Shown: piece by piece, positions 37,201-50,269 of the stretch
Numbering within the stretch: the stretch's first letter is position 1
How the letters are laid out: each line of letters opens with the position of its first letter
Source: Xylocopa sonorina
Lineage: Eukaryota > Arthropoda > Insecta > Hymenoptera > Apidae
DNA length: 64,000 bases
Direction of reading: 5' to 3'
NCBI RefSeq assembly: GCF_050948175.1
Contig: NC_135201.1
Coordinates: forward strand, 310,001 to 374,000
Position numbers and translations under genes: made by a program
Notes under the pieces: model-generated
What the model was told of the DNA's origin: nothing
Databases searched by the model: none
The model's input: the letters and a program-made list of their open reading frames with translations, nothing else

Positions 37201-40200
37201 CAAGGATGTGTCGCATTTACATTAATTTGAAGCGTAGACGAGGAATACATATTACTTCGCAATGAATATTATATCTTATCATGAAACAAAGAAATGAGAT
37301 GCGAGACCGCGGTTTAAGAAGCTTTAGAACTCTACTGCTTCCATACGTAGACACCTGCAATCGCTATTTCCTAGCAAGGAAGTGTCGCATTTACATTCAT
37401 TTGAAGCGCAGACGAGGAATACATAGTACTTCGCAATGAATATTGTGTCCTATCATGAAGCATAGAAATGAGATGCGATATCGCGTTTTAAGAAGCATTA
37501 CAACTCTATTGCTACGATACGTAGACATCTGCAAACGCTTTTTCCTAGCAAGGAAGTGTCGCGTTTACATTCATTTGAAGCGTAGACGAGGAATACATAG
37601 TACTTCGCTATGAATATTATATCTTATCATGAAACATAGAAATGAGATGCGATATGGCGTTTTAAGAAGCATTACAACTCCATTGCTACGATACGTAGAC
37701 ATCTGCAAACGCTATTTCCTAGCAAGGAAGAGTCGCATTTACATTCATTTGAAGCGTAAACGAGGAATACATAGTACTTCGCAATGAATATTATATCTTA
37801 TCATGAATCATAGAAATGAGATGCGATATCGCGATTTAAGGAGCATTAGATCTCTATTGCTACGATACGTAGACATCTGCAAACGCTATTTCCTAGCAAG
37901 GAAGTGTCGCGTTTACATTCATTTGAAGCGTAAACGAGGAATACATAGTACTTCGCAATGAATATTATATCTTATCATGAAACAAAGAAATGAGATGCGA
38001 GACCGCGGTTTAAGAAGCTTTAGAACTCTACTGCTTCCATACGTAGACACCTGCAATCGCTATTTCCTAGCAAGGAAGTGTCGCATTTACATTCATTTGA
38101 AGCGCAGACGAGGAATACATAGTACTTCGCAATGAATATTGTGTCCTATCATGAAGCATAGAAATGAGATGCGATATCGCGTTTTAAGAAGCATTACAAC
38201 TCTATTGCTACGATACGTAGACATCTGCAAACGATATTTCCTAGCAAGGATGTGTCGCATTTACATTCATTTGAAGCGTAGACGAGGAATACATGGTACT
38301 TCGCAATGAATATTATATCTTATCATGAAACATAGAAATGAGGTTCGATATCGCGGTTTAAGAAGGTTTAGAACTCTACTGCTTCCATACGTAGACACCT
38401 GCAATCGCTATTTCCTAGCAAGGAAGTGTCGCATTTACATTCATTTGAAGCGTAGACGAGGAACACATAGTACTTCGCAATGAATATTGTGTCCTATCAT
38501 GAAACATAGAAATGGGATGCGATATCGCGTTTTAAGGAGCATTACAACTCTATTGCTACGATACGTAGACATCTGCAAACGCTATTTCCTAGCAAGGAAG
38601 TGTCGCATTTACATTCATTTGAAGCGTAGACGAGGAATACATAGTACTTCGCAATGTATCTTGTGTCCTATCATGGAAACATAGAAATGAGATGCGATAT
38701 CGCGTTTTAAGAAGCTTCAGCACCCTATTGCTACGATACGTTGACATCTGCAAACGCTATTTCCTAGCAAGGATGTGTCGCATTTACATTAATTTGAAGC
38801 GTAGACGAGAGATACATATTACTTCGCAATGAATATTATATCTTATCATGAAACAAAGAAATGAGATGCGAGACCGCGGTTTAAGAAGCTTTAGGACTCT
38901 ACTGCTTCCATACGTAGACACCTGCAATCGCTATTTCCTGGCAAGGAAGTGTCGCATTTACACTCATTTGAAGCGTAGACGAGGAACACATAGTACTTCG
39001 CAATGAATATTGTGTCCTATCATGAAACATAGAAATGAGATGCGATATCGCGTTTTAAGAAGCATTTCAACTCTATTGCTACGATACGTAGACATCTGCA
39101 AACGCTATTTCCTAGCAAGGAAGTGTCGCATTTACATTCATCTGAAGCGTAGACGAGGAATACATAGTACTTCGCTATGAATATTATATCTTATCATGAA
39201 ACATAGAAATGAGATGCGATATCGCGGTTTAAGAAGCTTTAGAACTCTACTGCTTCCATACGTAGACACCTGCAATCGCTATTTCCTAGCAAGGAAGTGT
39301 CGCATTTACATTCATTTGAAGCGTAGACGAGGAATACATAACACTTCGCAATGAATATTATATCTTATCGTGAATCATAGAAAAGAGATGCGATATCGCG
39401 TTTTAAGAAGCTTCAGAACTCTATTGCTACGATACGTAGACATCTGCAAACGCTATTTCCTAGCAAGGATGTGTCGCATTTACATTCATTTGAAGCGTAG
39501 ACGAGGAATACATGGTACTTCGCAATAAATATTATATCTTATCATGAAACATAGAAATGAGATGCGATATCGCGGTTTAAGAAGGTTTAGAACTCCACTG
39601 CTTCCATACGTAGACACCTGCAATCGCTATTTCCTAGCAAGGAAGTGTCGCATTTACATTCATTTGAAGCGTAGACGAGGAACACATAGTACTTCGCAAT
39701 GAATATTGTGTCCTATCATGAAACATAGAAATGAGATGCGATATCGCGTTTTAAGAAGCATTACAACTCTATTGCTACGATACGTAGACATCTGCAAACG
39801 CTATTTCCTAGCAAGGAAGTGTCGCATTTACATTCATTTGAAGCGTAGACGAGGAATACATAGTACTTCGCAATGTATCTTGTGTCCTACCATGAAACAT
39901 AGGAATGAGATGCGATATCGCGTTTTAAGAAGCTTCAGCACCCTATTGCTACGATACGTTGACATCTGCAAACGCTATTTCCTAGCAAGGATGTGTCGCA
40001 TTTACATTAATTTGAAGCGTAGACGAGGAATACATATTACTTCGCAATGAATATTATATCTTATCATGAAACAAAGAAATGAGATGCGAGACCGCGGTTT
40101 AAGAAGCTTTAGAACTCTACTGCTTCCATACGTAGACACCTGCAATCGCTATTTCCTGGCAAGGAAGTGTCGCATTTACATTCATTTGAAGCGTAGACGA

Positions 40201-43200
40201 GGAACACATAGTACTTCGCAATGAATATTGTGTCCTATCATGAAACATAGAAATGAGATGCGACATCGCGTTTTAAGAAGCATTTCAACTCTATTGCTAC
40301 GATACGTAGACATCTGCAAACGCTATTTCCTAGCAAGGAAGTGTCGCATTTACATTCATCTGAAGCGTAGACGAGGAATACATAGTACTTCGCAATGAAT
40401 ATTGTGTCCTATCATGAAACATAGAAATGAGATGCGATATCGCGATTTAAGAAGCATTTCAACTCTATTGCTACGATACGTAGACATCTGCAAACGCTAT
40501 TTCCTAGCAAGGAAGTGTCGCATTTACATTCATTTGAAGCGTAGACGAGGAATAGATAGTACTTCACTATGAATATTATATCTTATCATGAAACATAGAA
40601 ATGGGATGCGATATCGCGGTTCAAGAAGCTTTAGAACTCTACTGCTTCCATACGTAGACACCTGCAATCCCTATTTCCTAGCAAGGAAGTGTCGCATTTA
40701 CATTCATTTGAAGCGTAGACGAGGAATACATAACACTTCGCAATGAATATTATATCTTATCGTGAATCATAGAAAAGAGATGCGATATCGCGTTTTAAGA
40801 AGCTTCAGAACTCTATTGCTACGATACGTAGACATCTGCAAACGCTATTTCCTAGCAAGGATGTGTCGCATTTACATTCATTTGAAGCGTAGACGAGGAA
40901 TACATGGTACTTCGCAATAAATATTATATCTTATCATGAAACATAGAAATGAGATGCGATATCGCGGTTTAAGAAGGTTTAGAACTCCACTGCTTCCATA
41001 CGTAGACACCTGCAATCGCTATTTCCTAGCAAGGAAGTGTCGCATTTACATTCATTTGAAGCGTAGACGAGGAATACATAGTACTTCGCAATGTATCTTG
41101 TGTCCTACCATGAAACATAGGAATGAGATGCGATATCGCGTTTTAAGAAGCTTCAGCACCCTATTGCTACGATACGTTGACATCTGCAAACGCTATTTCC
41201 TAGCAAGGATGTGTCGCATTTACATTAATTTGAAGCGTAGACGAGGAATACATATTACTTCGCAATGAATATTATATCTTATCATGAAACAAAGAAATGA
41301 GATGCGAGACCGCGGTTTAAGAAGCTTTAGAACTCTACTGCTTCCATACGTAGACACCTGCAATCGCTATTTCCTGGCAAGGAAGTGTCGCATTTACATT
41401 CATTTGAAGCGTAGACGAGGAACACATAGTACTTCGCAATGAATATTGTGTCCTATCATGAAACATAGAAATGAGATGCGACATCGCGTTTTAAGAAGCA
41501 TTTCAACTCTATTGCTACGATACGTAGACATCTGCAAACGCTATTTCCTAGCAAGGAAGTGTCGCATTTACATTCATCTGAAGCGTAGACGAGGAATACA
41601 TAGTACTTCGCAATGAATATTGTGTCCTATCATGAAACATAGAAATGAGATGCGATATCGCGATTTAAGAAGCATTTCAACTCTATTGCTACGATACGTA
41701 GACATCTGCAAACGCTATTTCCTAGCAAGGAAGTGTCGCATTTACATTCATTTGAAGCGTAGACGAGGAATAGATAGTACTTCACTATGAATATTATATC
41801 TTATCATGAAACATAGAAATGGGATGCGATATCGCGGTTCAAGAAGCTTTAGAACTCTACTGCTTCCATACGTAGACACCTGCAATCCCTATTTCCTAGC
41901 AAGGAAGTGTCGCATTTACATTCATTTGAAGCGTAGACGAGGAATACATAACACTTCGCAATGAATATTATATCTTATCGTGAATCATAGAAAAGAGATG
42001 CGATATCGCGTTTTAAGAAGCTTCAGAACTCTATTGCTACGATACGTAGACATCTGCAAACGCTATTTCCTAGCAAGGATGTGTCGCATTTACATTCATT
42101 TGAAGCGTAGACGAGGAATACATGGTACTTCGCAATGAATATTATATCTTACCATGAAACATAGAAATGAGATGCGATATCGCGGTTTAAGAAGGTTTAG
42201 AACTCTACTGCTTCCATACGTAGACACCTGCAATCGCTATTTCCTAGCAAGGAAGTGTCGCATTTACATTCATTTGAAGCGTAGACGAGGAACACATAGT
42301 ACTTCGCAATGAATATTGTGTCCTATCATGAAACATAGAAATGAGATGCGATATCGCGTTTTAAGAAGCATTACAACTCTATTGCTACGATACGTAGACA
42401 TCTGCAAACGCTATTTCCTAGCAAGGAAGTGTCGCATTTACATTCATTTGAAGCGTAGACGAGGAATACATAGTACTTCGCAATGTATCTTGTGTCCTAT
42501 CATGAAACATAGAAATGAGATGCGATATCGCGTTTTAAGAAGCTTCAGCACCCTATTGCTACGATACGTTGACATCTGCAAACGCTATTTCCTAGCAAGG
42601 ATGTGTCGCATTTACATTAATTTGAAGCGTAGACGAGGAATACATATTACTTCGCAATGAATATTATATCTTATCATGAAACAAAGAAATGAGATGCGAG
42701 TCCGCGGTTTAAGAAGCTTTAGAACTCTACTGCTTCCATACGTAGACACCTGCAATCGCTATTTCCTGGCAAGGAAGTGTCGCATTTACATTCATTTGAA
42801 GCGTAGACGAGGAACACATAGTACTTCGGAATGAATATTGTGTCCTATCATGAAACATAGAAATGAGATGCGATATCGCGTTTTAAGAAGCATTTCAACT
42901 CTATTGCTACGATACGTAGACATCTGCAAACGCTATTTCCTAGCAAGGAAGTGTCGCATTTACATTCATCTGAAGCGTAGACGAGGAACACATAGTACTT
43001 CGCTATGAATATTATATCTTATCATGAAACATAGAAATGAGATGCGATATCGCGGTTTAAGAAGCTTTAGAACTCTACTGCTTCCATACGTAGACACCTG
43101 CAATCGCTATTTCCTAGCAAGGAAGTGTCGCATTTACATTCATTTGAAGCGTAGACGAGGAATACATAGTACTTTGCAATGAATATTGTGTCCTATCATG

Positions 43201-43700
43201 AAGCATAGAAATGAGATGCGATATCGCGTTTTAAGAAGCATTACAACTCTATTGCTACGATACGTAGACATCTGCAAACGCTTTTTCCTAGCAAGGAAGT
43301 GTCGCGATTACATTCATTTGAAGCGTAGACGAGGAATACATAGTACTTCGCAATGAATATTATATCTTATCATGAAACATAGAAATGAGATGCGATATCG
43401 CGTTTTAAGAAGCATTACAACTCCATTGCTACGATACGTAGACATCTGCAAACGCTATTTCCTAGCAAGGAAGTGTCGCGTTTACATTCATTTGAAGCGT
43501 AAACGAGTAACACATAGTACTTCGCAATGAATATTATATCTTATCATGAATCATAGAAATGAGATGCGATATCGCGATTTAAGGAGCATTAGATCTCTAT
43601 TGCTACGATACGTAGACATCTGCAAACGCTATTTCCTAGCAAGGAAGTGTCGCATTTACATTCTTCTGAAGCGTAGACGAGGAATACATAGTACTTCGCA
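31230..43700 (+). repeat. Block C: higher-order repeat drifting from 12 to 7 monomers
   Basis: The marker GAAGGTTTAG, replacing GAAGCTTTAG, occurs at 31401, 33489, 35578, 36796, 38362, 39581, 40973 and 42191. The unit lengths are therefore 12, 12, 7, 9, 7, 8 and 7 monomers, plus one base wherever the CATGGAAAC insertion lies between. Other family marks are ATGTATCTTGTGTCC monomers, TACGTTGACATC, GCAAGGATGTG and ACAAAGAAATGAGATGCGAGACCGCGG. Segments 39873-41090 and 41091-42308 are adjacent 7-monomer copies. The right edge is approximate because C-type monomers grade into block D. Confidence 0.9.
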
Positions 43701-46151
43701 ATGAATATTATATCTTATCATGAAACATAGAAATGAGATGCGATATCGCGGTTTAAGAAGCTTTAGAACTCTACTGCTTCCATACGTAGACACCTGCAAT
43801 TGCTATTTCCTAGCAAGGAAGTGTCGCATTTACATTCATTTGAAGCGTAGACGAGGAATACATAGTACTTTGCAATGAATATTGTGTCCTATCATGAAAC
43901 ATAGAAATGAGATGCGATATCGCGTTTTAAGAAGCATTACAACTCTACTGCTTCCATAAGTAGACACCTGCAATAGCTATTTCCTAGCAAGGAAGTGTCG
44001 CGTTTACATTCATTTGAAGCGTAAACGAGGAATACATAGTACTTCGCAATGAATATTGTGTCCTATCATGAAACATAGAAATGTGATGCGATATCGCGTT
44101 TTAAGAAGCATTACAACTCTATTGCTACGATACGTAGACATCTGCAAACGCTATTTCCTAGCAAGGAAGTGTCGCATTTACATTCATCTGAAGCGTAGAC
44201 GAGGAATACGTAGTACTTCGCAATGAATATTATATCTTATCATGAAACAAAGAAATGGGATGCGATATCGCGATTTATGAAGCTTTAGAACTCTATTGCT
44301 ACGATACGTAGACACCTGCAATCGCTATTTCCTAGCAAGGAAGTGTCGCATTTACATTCATGTGATGTGAAGACGAGGAATACATAACACTTCGCTATGA
44401 ATATTATATCTTATCATGAGACATAGAAATGAGATACGATATCGCGTTTTAAGAAGCATTACAACTCTATTGCTACGATACGTAGAAATCTCCAAACGCA
44501 ATTTCCTTGCATGGAAGTGTCGCATTTACATTCCTTTGAAGTGAATACGAGGTATACATGAGACTTCGCAATGAATTTTTTATATCCAATCATGAAACAT
44601 AGAAATGAGATGCGATATTGCGTCTTAAGAAGCATTTCAACTCTATTGCTACGATACGTAGACATCTGCAAACGCTATTTCCTAGCAAGGAAGTGTCGCA
44701 TTTACATTCATTTGATGCGTAGACGAGGAATACATAGTACTTCGCAATGGATATTATATCTTATCATGAAACATAGAAATGAGATGCGATATCGCGTTTT
44801 AAGAAGCATCACAACTCTATTGCTACGATACGTAGAAATCTCCAAACGCTATTTCCTTGCATGGAAGTGTCGCATTTACATTCCTTTGAAGTGAATACGA
44901 GGTATACATGAGACTTCGCAATGAATATTATATCTTATCATGAAACATAGGAATGAGATGCGATTTCGCGTTTTAAGAAGCATCACAACTCTATTGCTAC
45001 GATACGTAGACATCTGCAAACGCTATTTCCTAGCAAGGAAGTGTCGCATTTACATTCATTTGAAGCGTAGACGAGGAATACATAGTAGTTCGCAATGAAT
45101 ATTATATCTTATCATGAAACATAGAAACGAGATGCGATATCGCGATTTAAGGAGCATTAGATCTCTATTGCTCCGATATGTAGAAATCGGGAAGCGCTAT
45201 TTCCTAGCAAGGAAGTGTCGCATTTACATTCATTTGAAGCGTAGACGAGGAATACATAATACTTCGCAATGAATATTATATCTTATCATGAAACATAGAA
45301 ACGAGATGCGATATCGCGGTTTAAGAAGCTTTAGAACACTATTGCTACGATACGTAGACATCTGCAAACGCTATTTCCTAGCAAGGAAGTGTCGCATTTA
45401 CATTCATCTGAAGCGTAGACGAGGAATACGTAGTACTTCGCAATGAATATTATATCTTATCATGAAACAAAGAAATGGGATGCGATATCGCGATTTATGA
45501 AGCTTTAGAACTCTATTGCTACGATACGTAGACATCTGCAAACGCTATTTCCTAGCAAGGAAGTGTCGCATTTACATTCATTTGAAGCGTAGACGAGGAA
45601 TACACAGTACTTTGCAATGAATATTATATCTTATCATGAAACATAGAAATGAGATGCGATATCGCGGTTTAAGAAGCATTAGAACTCTATTGCTTCGATA
45701 CGTAGACATCTGCAAACGCTATTTCCTAGCAAGGAAGTGTCGCATTTACATTCATTTGAAGCGTAGACGAGGAATACATAGTACTTTGCAATGAATATTA
45801 TATCTGATCATGAAACATAGAAATGAGATGCGATATCGCGATTTAAGAAGCATTAGAATTCAATTGCTACGATACGTAGACACCTGCAATCGCCATTTCC
45901 TAGCAAGGAAGTGTCGCATTTACATTCATGTGATGTGAAGACGAGGAATACATAACACTTCGCTATGAATATTATATCTTATCATGAAACATAGAAATGA
46001 GATACGATATCGCGTTTTAAGAAGCATTACAATTCTATTGCTACGATACTTAGAAATCTGAAAACGCTATTTCCTAGCAAGGAATGGTCGCATTTACTTT
46101 CTTTTGAAGTGAATACGAGGTATACATGAGACTTCGCAATGAATTTTTTAT
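43701..46151 (+). repeat. Block D: return of B-type monomers
   Basis: After block C the array again carries B markers: ACAAAGAAATGGG with GATTTATGAAGC (44247, 45469), the type 3 CGGGAAGCGC monomer (near 45190), CATGTGATGTGAAGACG, TTCCTTGCATGG, and the +2 insertion ATGAATTTTTTATATCC at about 44571 and 46140. The order of monomers resembles that near 16500-17350. Block C is therefore flanked by related B-type sequence on both sides. Confidence 0.82.
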
Positions 46152-49100
46152 ATCCTATCATGAAACATAGAAATGAGATGCGATATCGCGTTTTAAGAAG
46201 CATTACAACTCTATTGCTACGATACGTAGACATCTGCAAACGCTATATCCTAGCAAGGAAGTGTCGCATTTACATTCATCTGAAGCGTAGAAGAGGAATA
46301 CATAATACTTCGCAATGAATATTATATCTTATCATGAAACATAGAAATGAGATGCGATATCGCGTTTTAAGAAGCATTACAACTCTATTGCTACGATACG
46401 CAGAAATCTGCAAACGCTATTTCCTAGCAAGGAAGTGTCGCATTTACATTCATTTGAAGCGTAGACGACGAATACATAGTACTTCGCAATGTATATTATA
46501 TCTTATCATGAAACATAGAAATGAGATGCGATGTCGCGGTTTAAGAAGCTATAGAAATCTATTGCTACGATACTTAGAAATCTGAAAACGCTATTTCCTA
46601 GCAAGGAAGTATCGCATTTACTTTCATCTGAAACGTAGACGAGGAATACATAGTACTTCGCAATGAATATTATATCTTATCATGAAACATAGAAATGAGA
46701 TGCGATATAGCGGTTTAAGAAGCTTTAGAACTCTACTGCTTCCATACGTAAACACCTGCAATCGCTATTTCCTAGCAAGGAAGTGTCGCATTTACATTCA
46801 TTTGAAGCGTAGACGAGGAATACATAGTACTTCGCAATGAATATTGTGTCCTATCATGAAACATAGAAATGAGATGCGATATCGCGTTTTAAGAAGCATT
46901 ATAACTCTATTGCTACGATACGTAGACATCTGCAAACGTTATTTCCTAGCAAGGAAGTGTCGCATTTACATTCATCTGAAGCGTACAAGAGGAATACATA
47001 GTACTTCGCAATGAATATTATATCATAACATGAATCATAGAAATGAGATGCGATATCGCGTATTAAGAAGCCTTAGAACTCTACTGCTTCCATAAGTAGA
47101 CATCTGCAATCGCTATTTCCTAGCAGGGAAGTGTCGCATTTACATTCATTTAAAGCGTAGACGAGGAATACATAACACTTCGCAATGAATATTATATCTT
47201 ATCATGAATCATAGAAATGAGATGCGATATCGCGTTTTAAGAAGCTTCAGAACTCTATTGCTACGATACGTAGACATCTGCAAACGCTATTTCCTAGCAA
47301 GGAAGTGTCGCATTTACTTTCATTTGAAGCGTAGACGAGGAATACATAACACAACGCAATGAATATTATATCTTATCATGAAACATAGAAATGAGATGCG
47401 ATATCGCGTTTTAAGAAGCATTACAACTCTATTGCTACGATACGTAGACATCTGCAAACGCTATTTCCTAGCAAGGAAGTGTCGCATTTACATTCATTTG
47501 AAGCGTAGACGAGGAATACATAGTACTTTGCAATGAATATTGTGTCCTATCATGAAACATAGAAATGAGATGCGATATCGCGTTTTAAGAAGCATTACAA
47601 CTCTACAGCTTCCATAAGTAGACACCTGCAATAGCTATTTCCTAGCAAGGAAGTGTCGCGTTTACATTCATTTGAAGCGTAAACGAGGAATACATAGTAC
47701 TTCGCAATGAATATTATATCTTATCATGAATCATAGAAATGAGATGCGATATCGCGATTTATGGAGCATTAGATCTCTATTGCTCCGATATGTAGAAATC
47801 GGGAAGCGCTATTTCCTAGCAAGGAAGTGTCGCATTTACATTCATTTGAAGCGTAGACGAGGAATACATAGTACTTCGCAATGAATATTAAATCTTATCA
47901 TGAAACATAGAAACGAGATGCGATATCGCGTTTTAGGAAGCACTACAACTCTATTGCTACGATACGTAGACATCTGCAAACGCTATTTCCTAGCAAGGAA
48001 GTGTCGCGTTTACATTCATTTGAAGCGTAGACGAGGAATACATAGTACTTCGCAATGAATGTTGTGTCCTATCATGAAACATAGAAATGAGATGCGATAT
48101 CGCGTTTTAAGAAGCATTACGACTCTATTGCTACGATACGTAGACATCTGCAAACGCTATTTCCTAGCAAGGAAGTGTCGCATTTACATTCATTTGAAGC
48201 GTAGACGAGGAATACATAGTACTTCGCAATGAATATTATATCTTATCATGAATCACAGAAATGAGATGCGATATCGCGTTTTAAGAAGCCTTAGAACTCT
48301 ACTGCTTCCATAAGTAGACACCTGCAATCGCTATTTCCTAGCAAGGAAGTGTCGCATTTACATTCATTTGAAGCGTAGACGAGGAATACATAGTACTTCG
48401 CAATGAATATTATATCATATCATGAATCATAGAAATGAGATGCGATATCGCGTTTTAAGAAGCATTACAACTCTATTGCTACCATACGTAGATATCTGCA
48501 AACGTTATTTCCTAGCAAGGAATTGTCGCATTTACTTTCATTTGAAGTGTATGCGAGGAATACATAACACTTCGCAATGAGTATTATATCTTATAGTGAA
48601 TCATAGAAATGAGATGCGATATCGCGTTTTAAGAAGCGTTAGAACACTATTGCTACGATACGTAGACATCTACAAACGCTATTTCCTAGCAAGGAAGTGT
48701 CGCATTTACATTCTTTTGAAGTGAATACGAGGTATACACAAGACTTCGCAATGAATATTATATATTTTCATTAAACGTAGAAATGTGATGCGATATCGCG
48801 TGTTATGAAGCATTACAACAATATTGCTACGACACGTAGACATCTGCAAACGCTATTTCCTAGCAAGGAAGTGTCGCATTTACATTCGTTTGAAGCGTAG
48901 ACGAGGAATACATAGTACTTCGCAATGAATATTATATCATATCATGAATCATAGAAATGAGATGCGATATCGCGTTTTAAGAAGCATTACAACTCTATTG
49001 CTACGATACGTAGACATCTGCAAACGCTATTTCCTAGCAAGGAAGTGTCGCATTTACATTCATTTGAAGCGTAGACGAGGAATACATAACGCTTCGCAAT

Positions 49101-50269
49101 GAATATTATATCTTATCTTGAAACATAGAAATGAGATGCGATATCGCGTTTTAAGAAGCATTACAACTCTATTGCTACCATACGTAGATATCTGCAAACG
49201 TTATTTCCTAGCAAGGAATTGTCGCATTTACTTTCATTTGAAGTGTATGCGAGGAATACATAACACTTCGCAATGAATATTATATCTTATAGTGAATCAT
49301 AGAAATGAGATGCGATATCGCGTTTTAAGAAGCGTTAGAACACTATTGCTACGATACGTAGACATCTACAAACGCCATTTCCTAGCAAGGAAGTGTCGCA
49401 TTTACATTCTTTTGAAGTGAATACGAGGTATACACGAGACTTCGCAATGAATATTATATCTATTCATTAAACGTAGAAATGTGATGCGATATCGCGTCTT
49501 ATGAAGCATTACAATAATATTGCTACGACAAGTAGACATCTGCAAATGCTATTTCCTAGCAAGGAAGTGTCGCATTTACATTCATTTGAAGTGTAGACGA
49601 GGAATACATAACACTTCGCAATGAATATTATATCTTATCATGATTCACAGAAATGAGATGCGATATCGCGTTTTAAGAAGCTTTAGAACTCTATTGCTAC
49701 GATACTTAGACATCTGCAAATGCTATTTCCGAGAAAGGAAGTGTCGCATTTACATTCATTTGAAGCGTAGACGAAGAATACATAGTACTTCGCAATGAAT
49801 ATTATATCTTATCATGAAACATAGAAATGAGATGCGGCATCTCGTTTTAAGAAGCAATAGTACTCTATTGCTTCGATACGTAGGCACCTGCAATCGCTAT
49901 TTCCTAGCAAGGAAGTGTCGCATTTACATTCATTTGAAGCGTAGACGACGAATACATAGTACTTCGCAATGTATATTATATCTTATCATGAAACATAGAA
50001 ATGAGATGCGATGTCGCGGTTTAAGAAGCTATAGAACTCCATTGCTACGATACTTAGAATTCTGAAAACGCTATTTCCTAGCAAGGAAGTGTCGCATTTA
50101 CATTCATTTGAAGTGTATTCGAGGAATACATAACACTTCGCAATGAATATTATATCTTATCATGAATCATAGAAATGAGATGCGATATCGCGTTTTAAGA
50201 AGCCTTACAACTCAATTGCTACGATACGTAGATATCTGCAAACGCTATTTCCTAGCAAGGAAGTGTCGC
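46152..50269 (+). repeat. Block E, copy 1 (about 4.12 kb, 23.7 monomers)
   Basis: This segment recurs at 52590-56707, displaced 6438 bp, exactly 37 monomers. Shared rarities include CGCTATATCC (46241), GAATATTAAATC (47881), CTACAGCTTCC (near 47612), TATAGTGAATC and TACACAAGAC. In the lines I compared I noticed no difference. The match starts within a monomer, just after the T-run insertion near 46152, and stops within a monomer at 50269/50270 (GTGTCGCG against GTGTCGCA). Confidence 0.92.

Noticed and set aside
2119..46239. Minus-strand open frames of 66-70 codons in the array (2119-2319, 6817-7017, 16878-17090, 44459-44671, 46027-46239)
   Set aside because: They are antisense readings of satellite variants. 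The first two are the same bases in the two copies of unit A.
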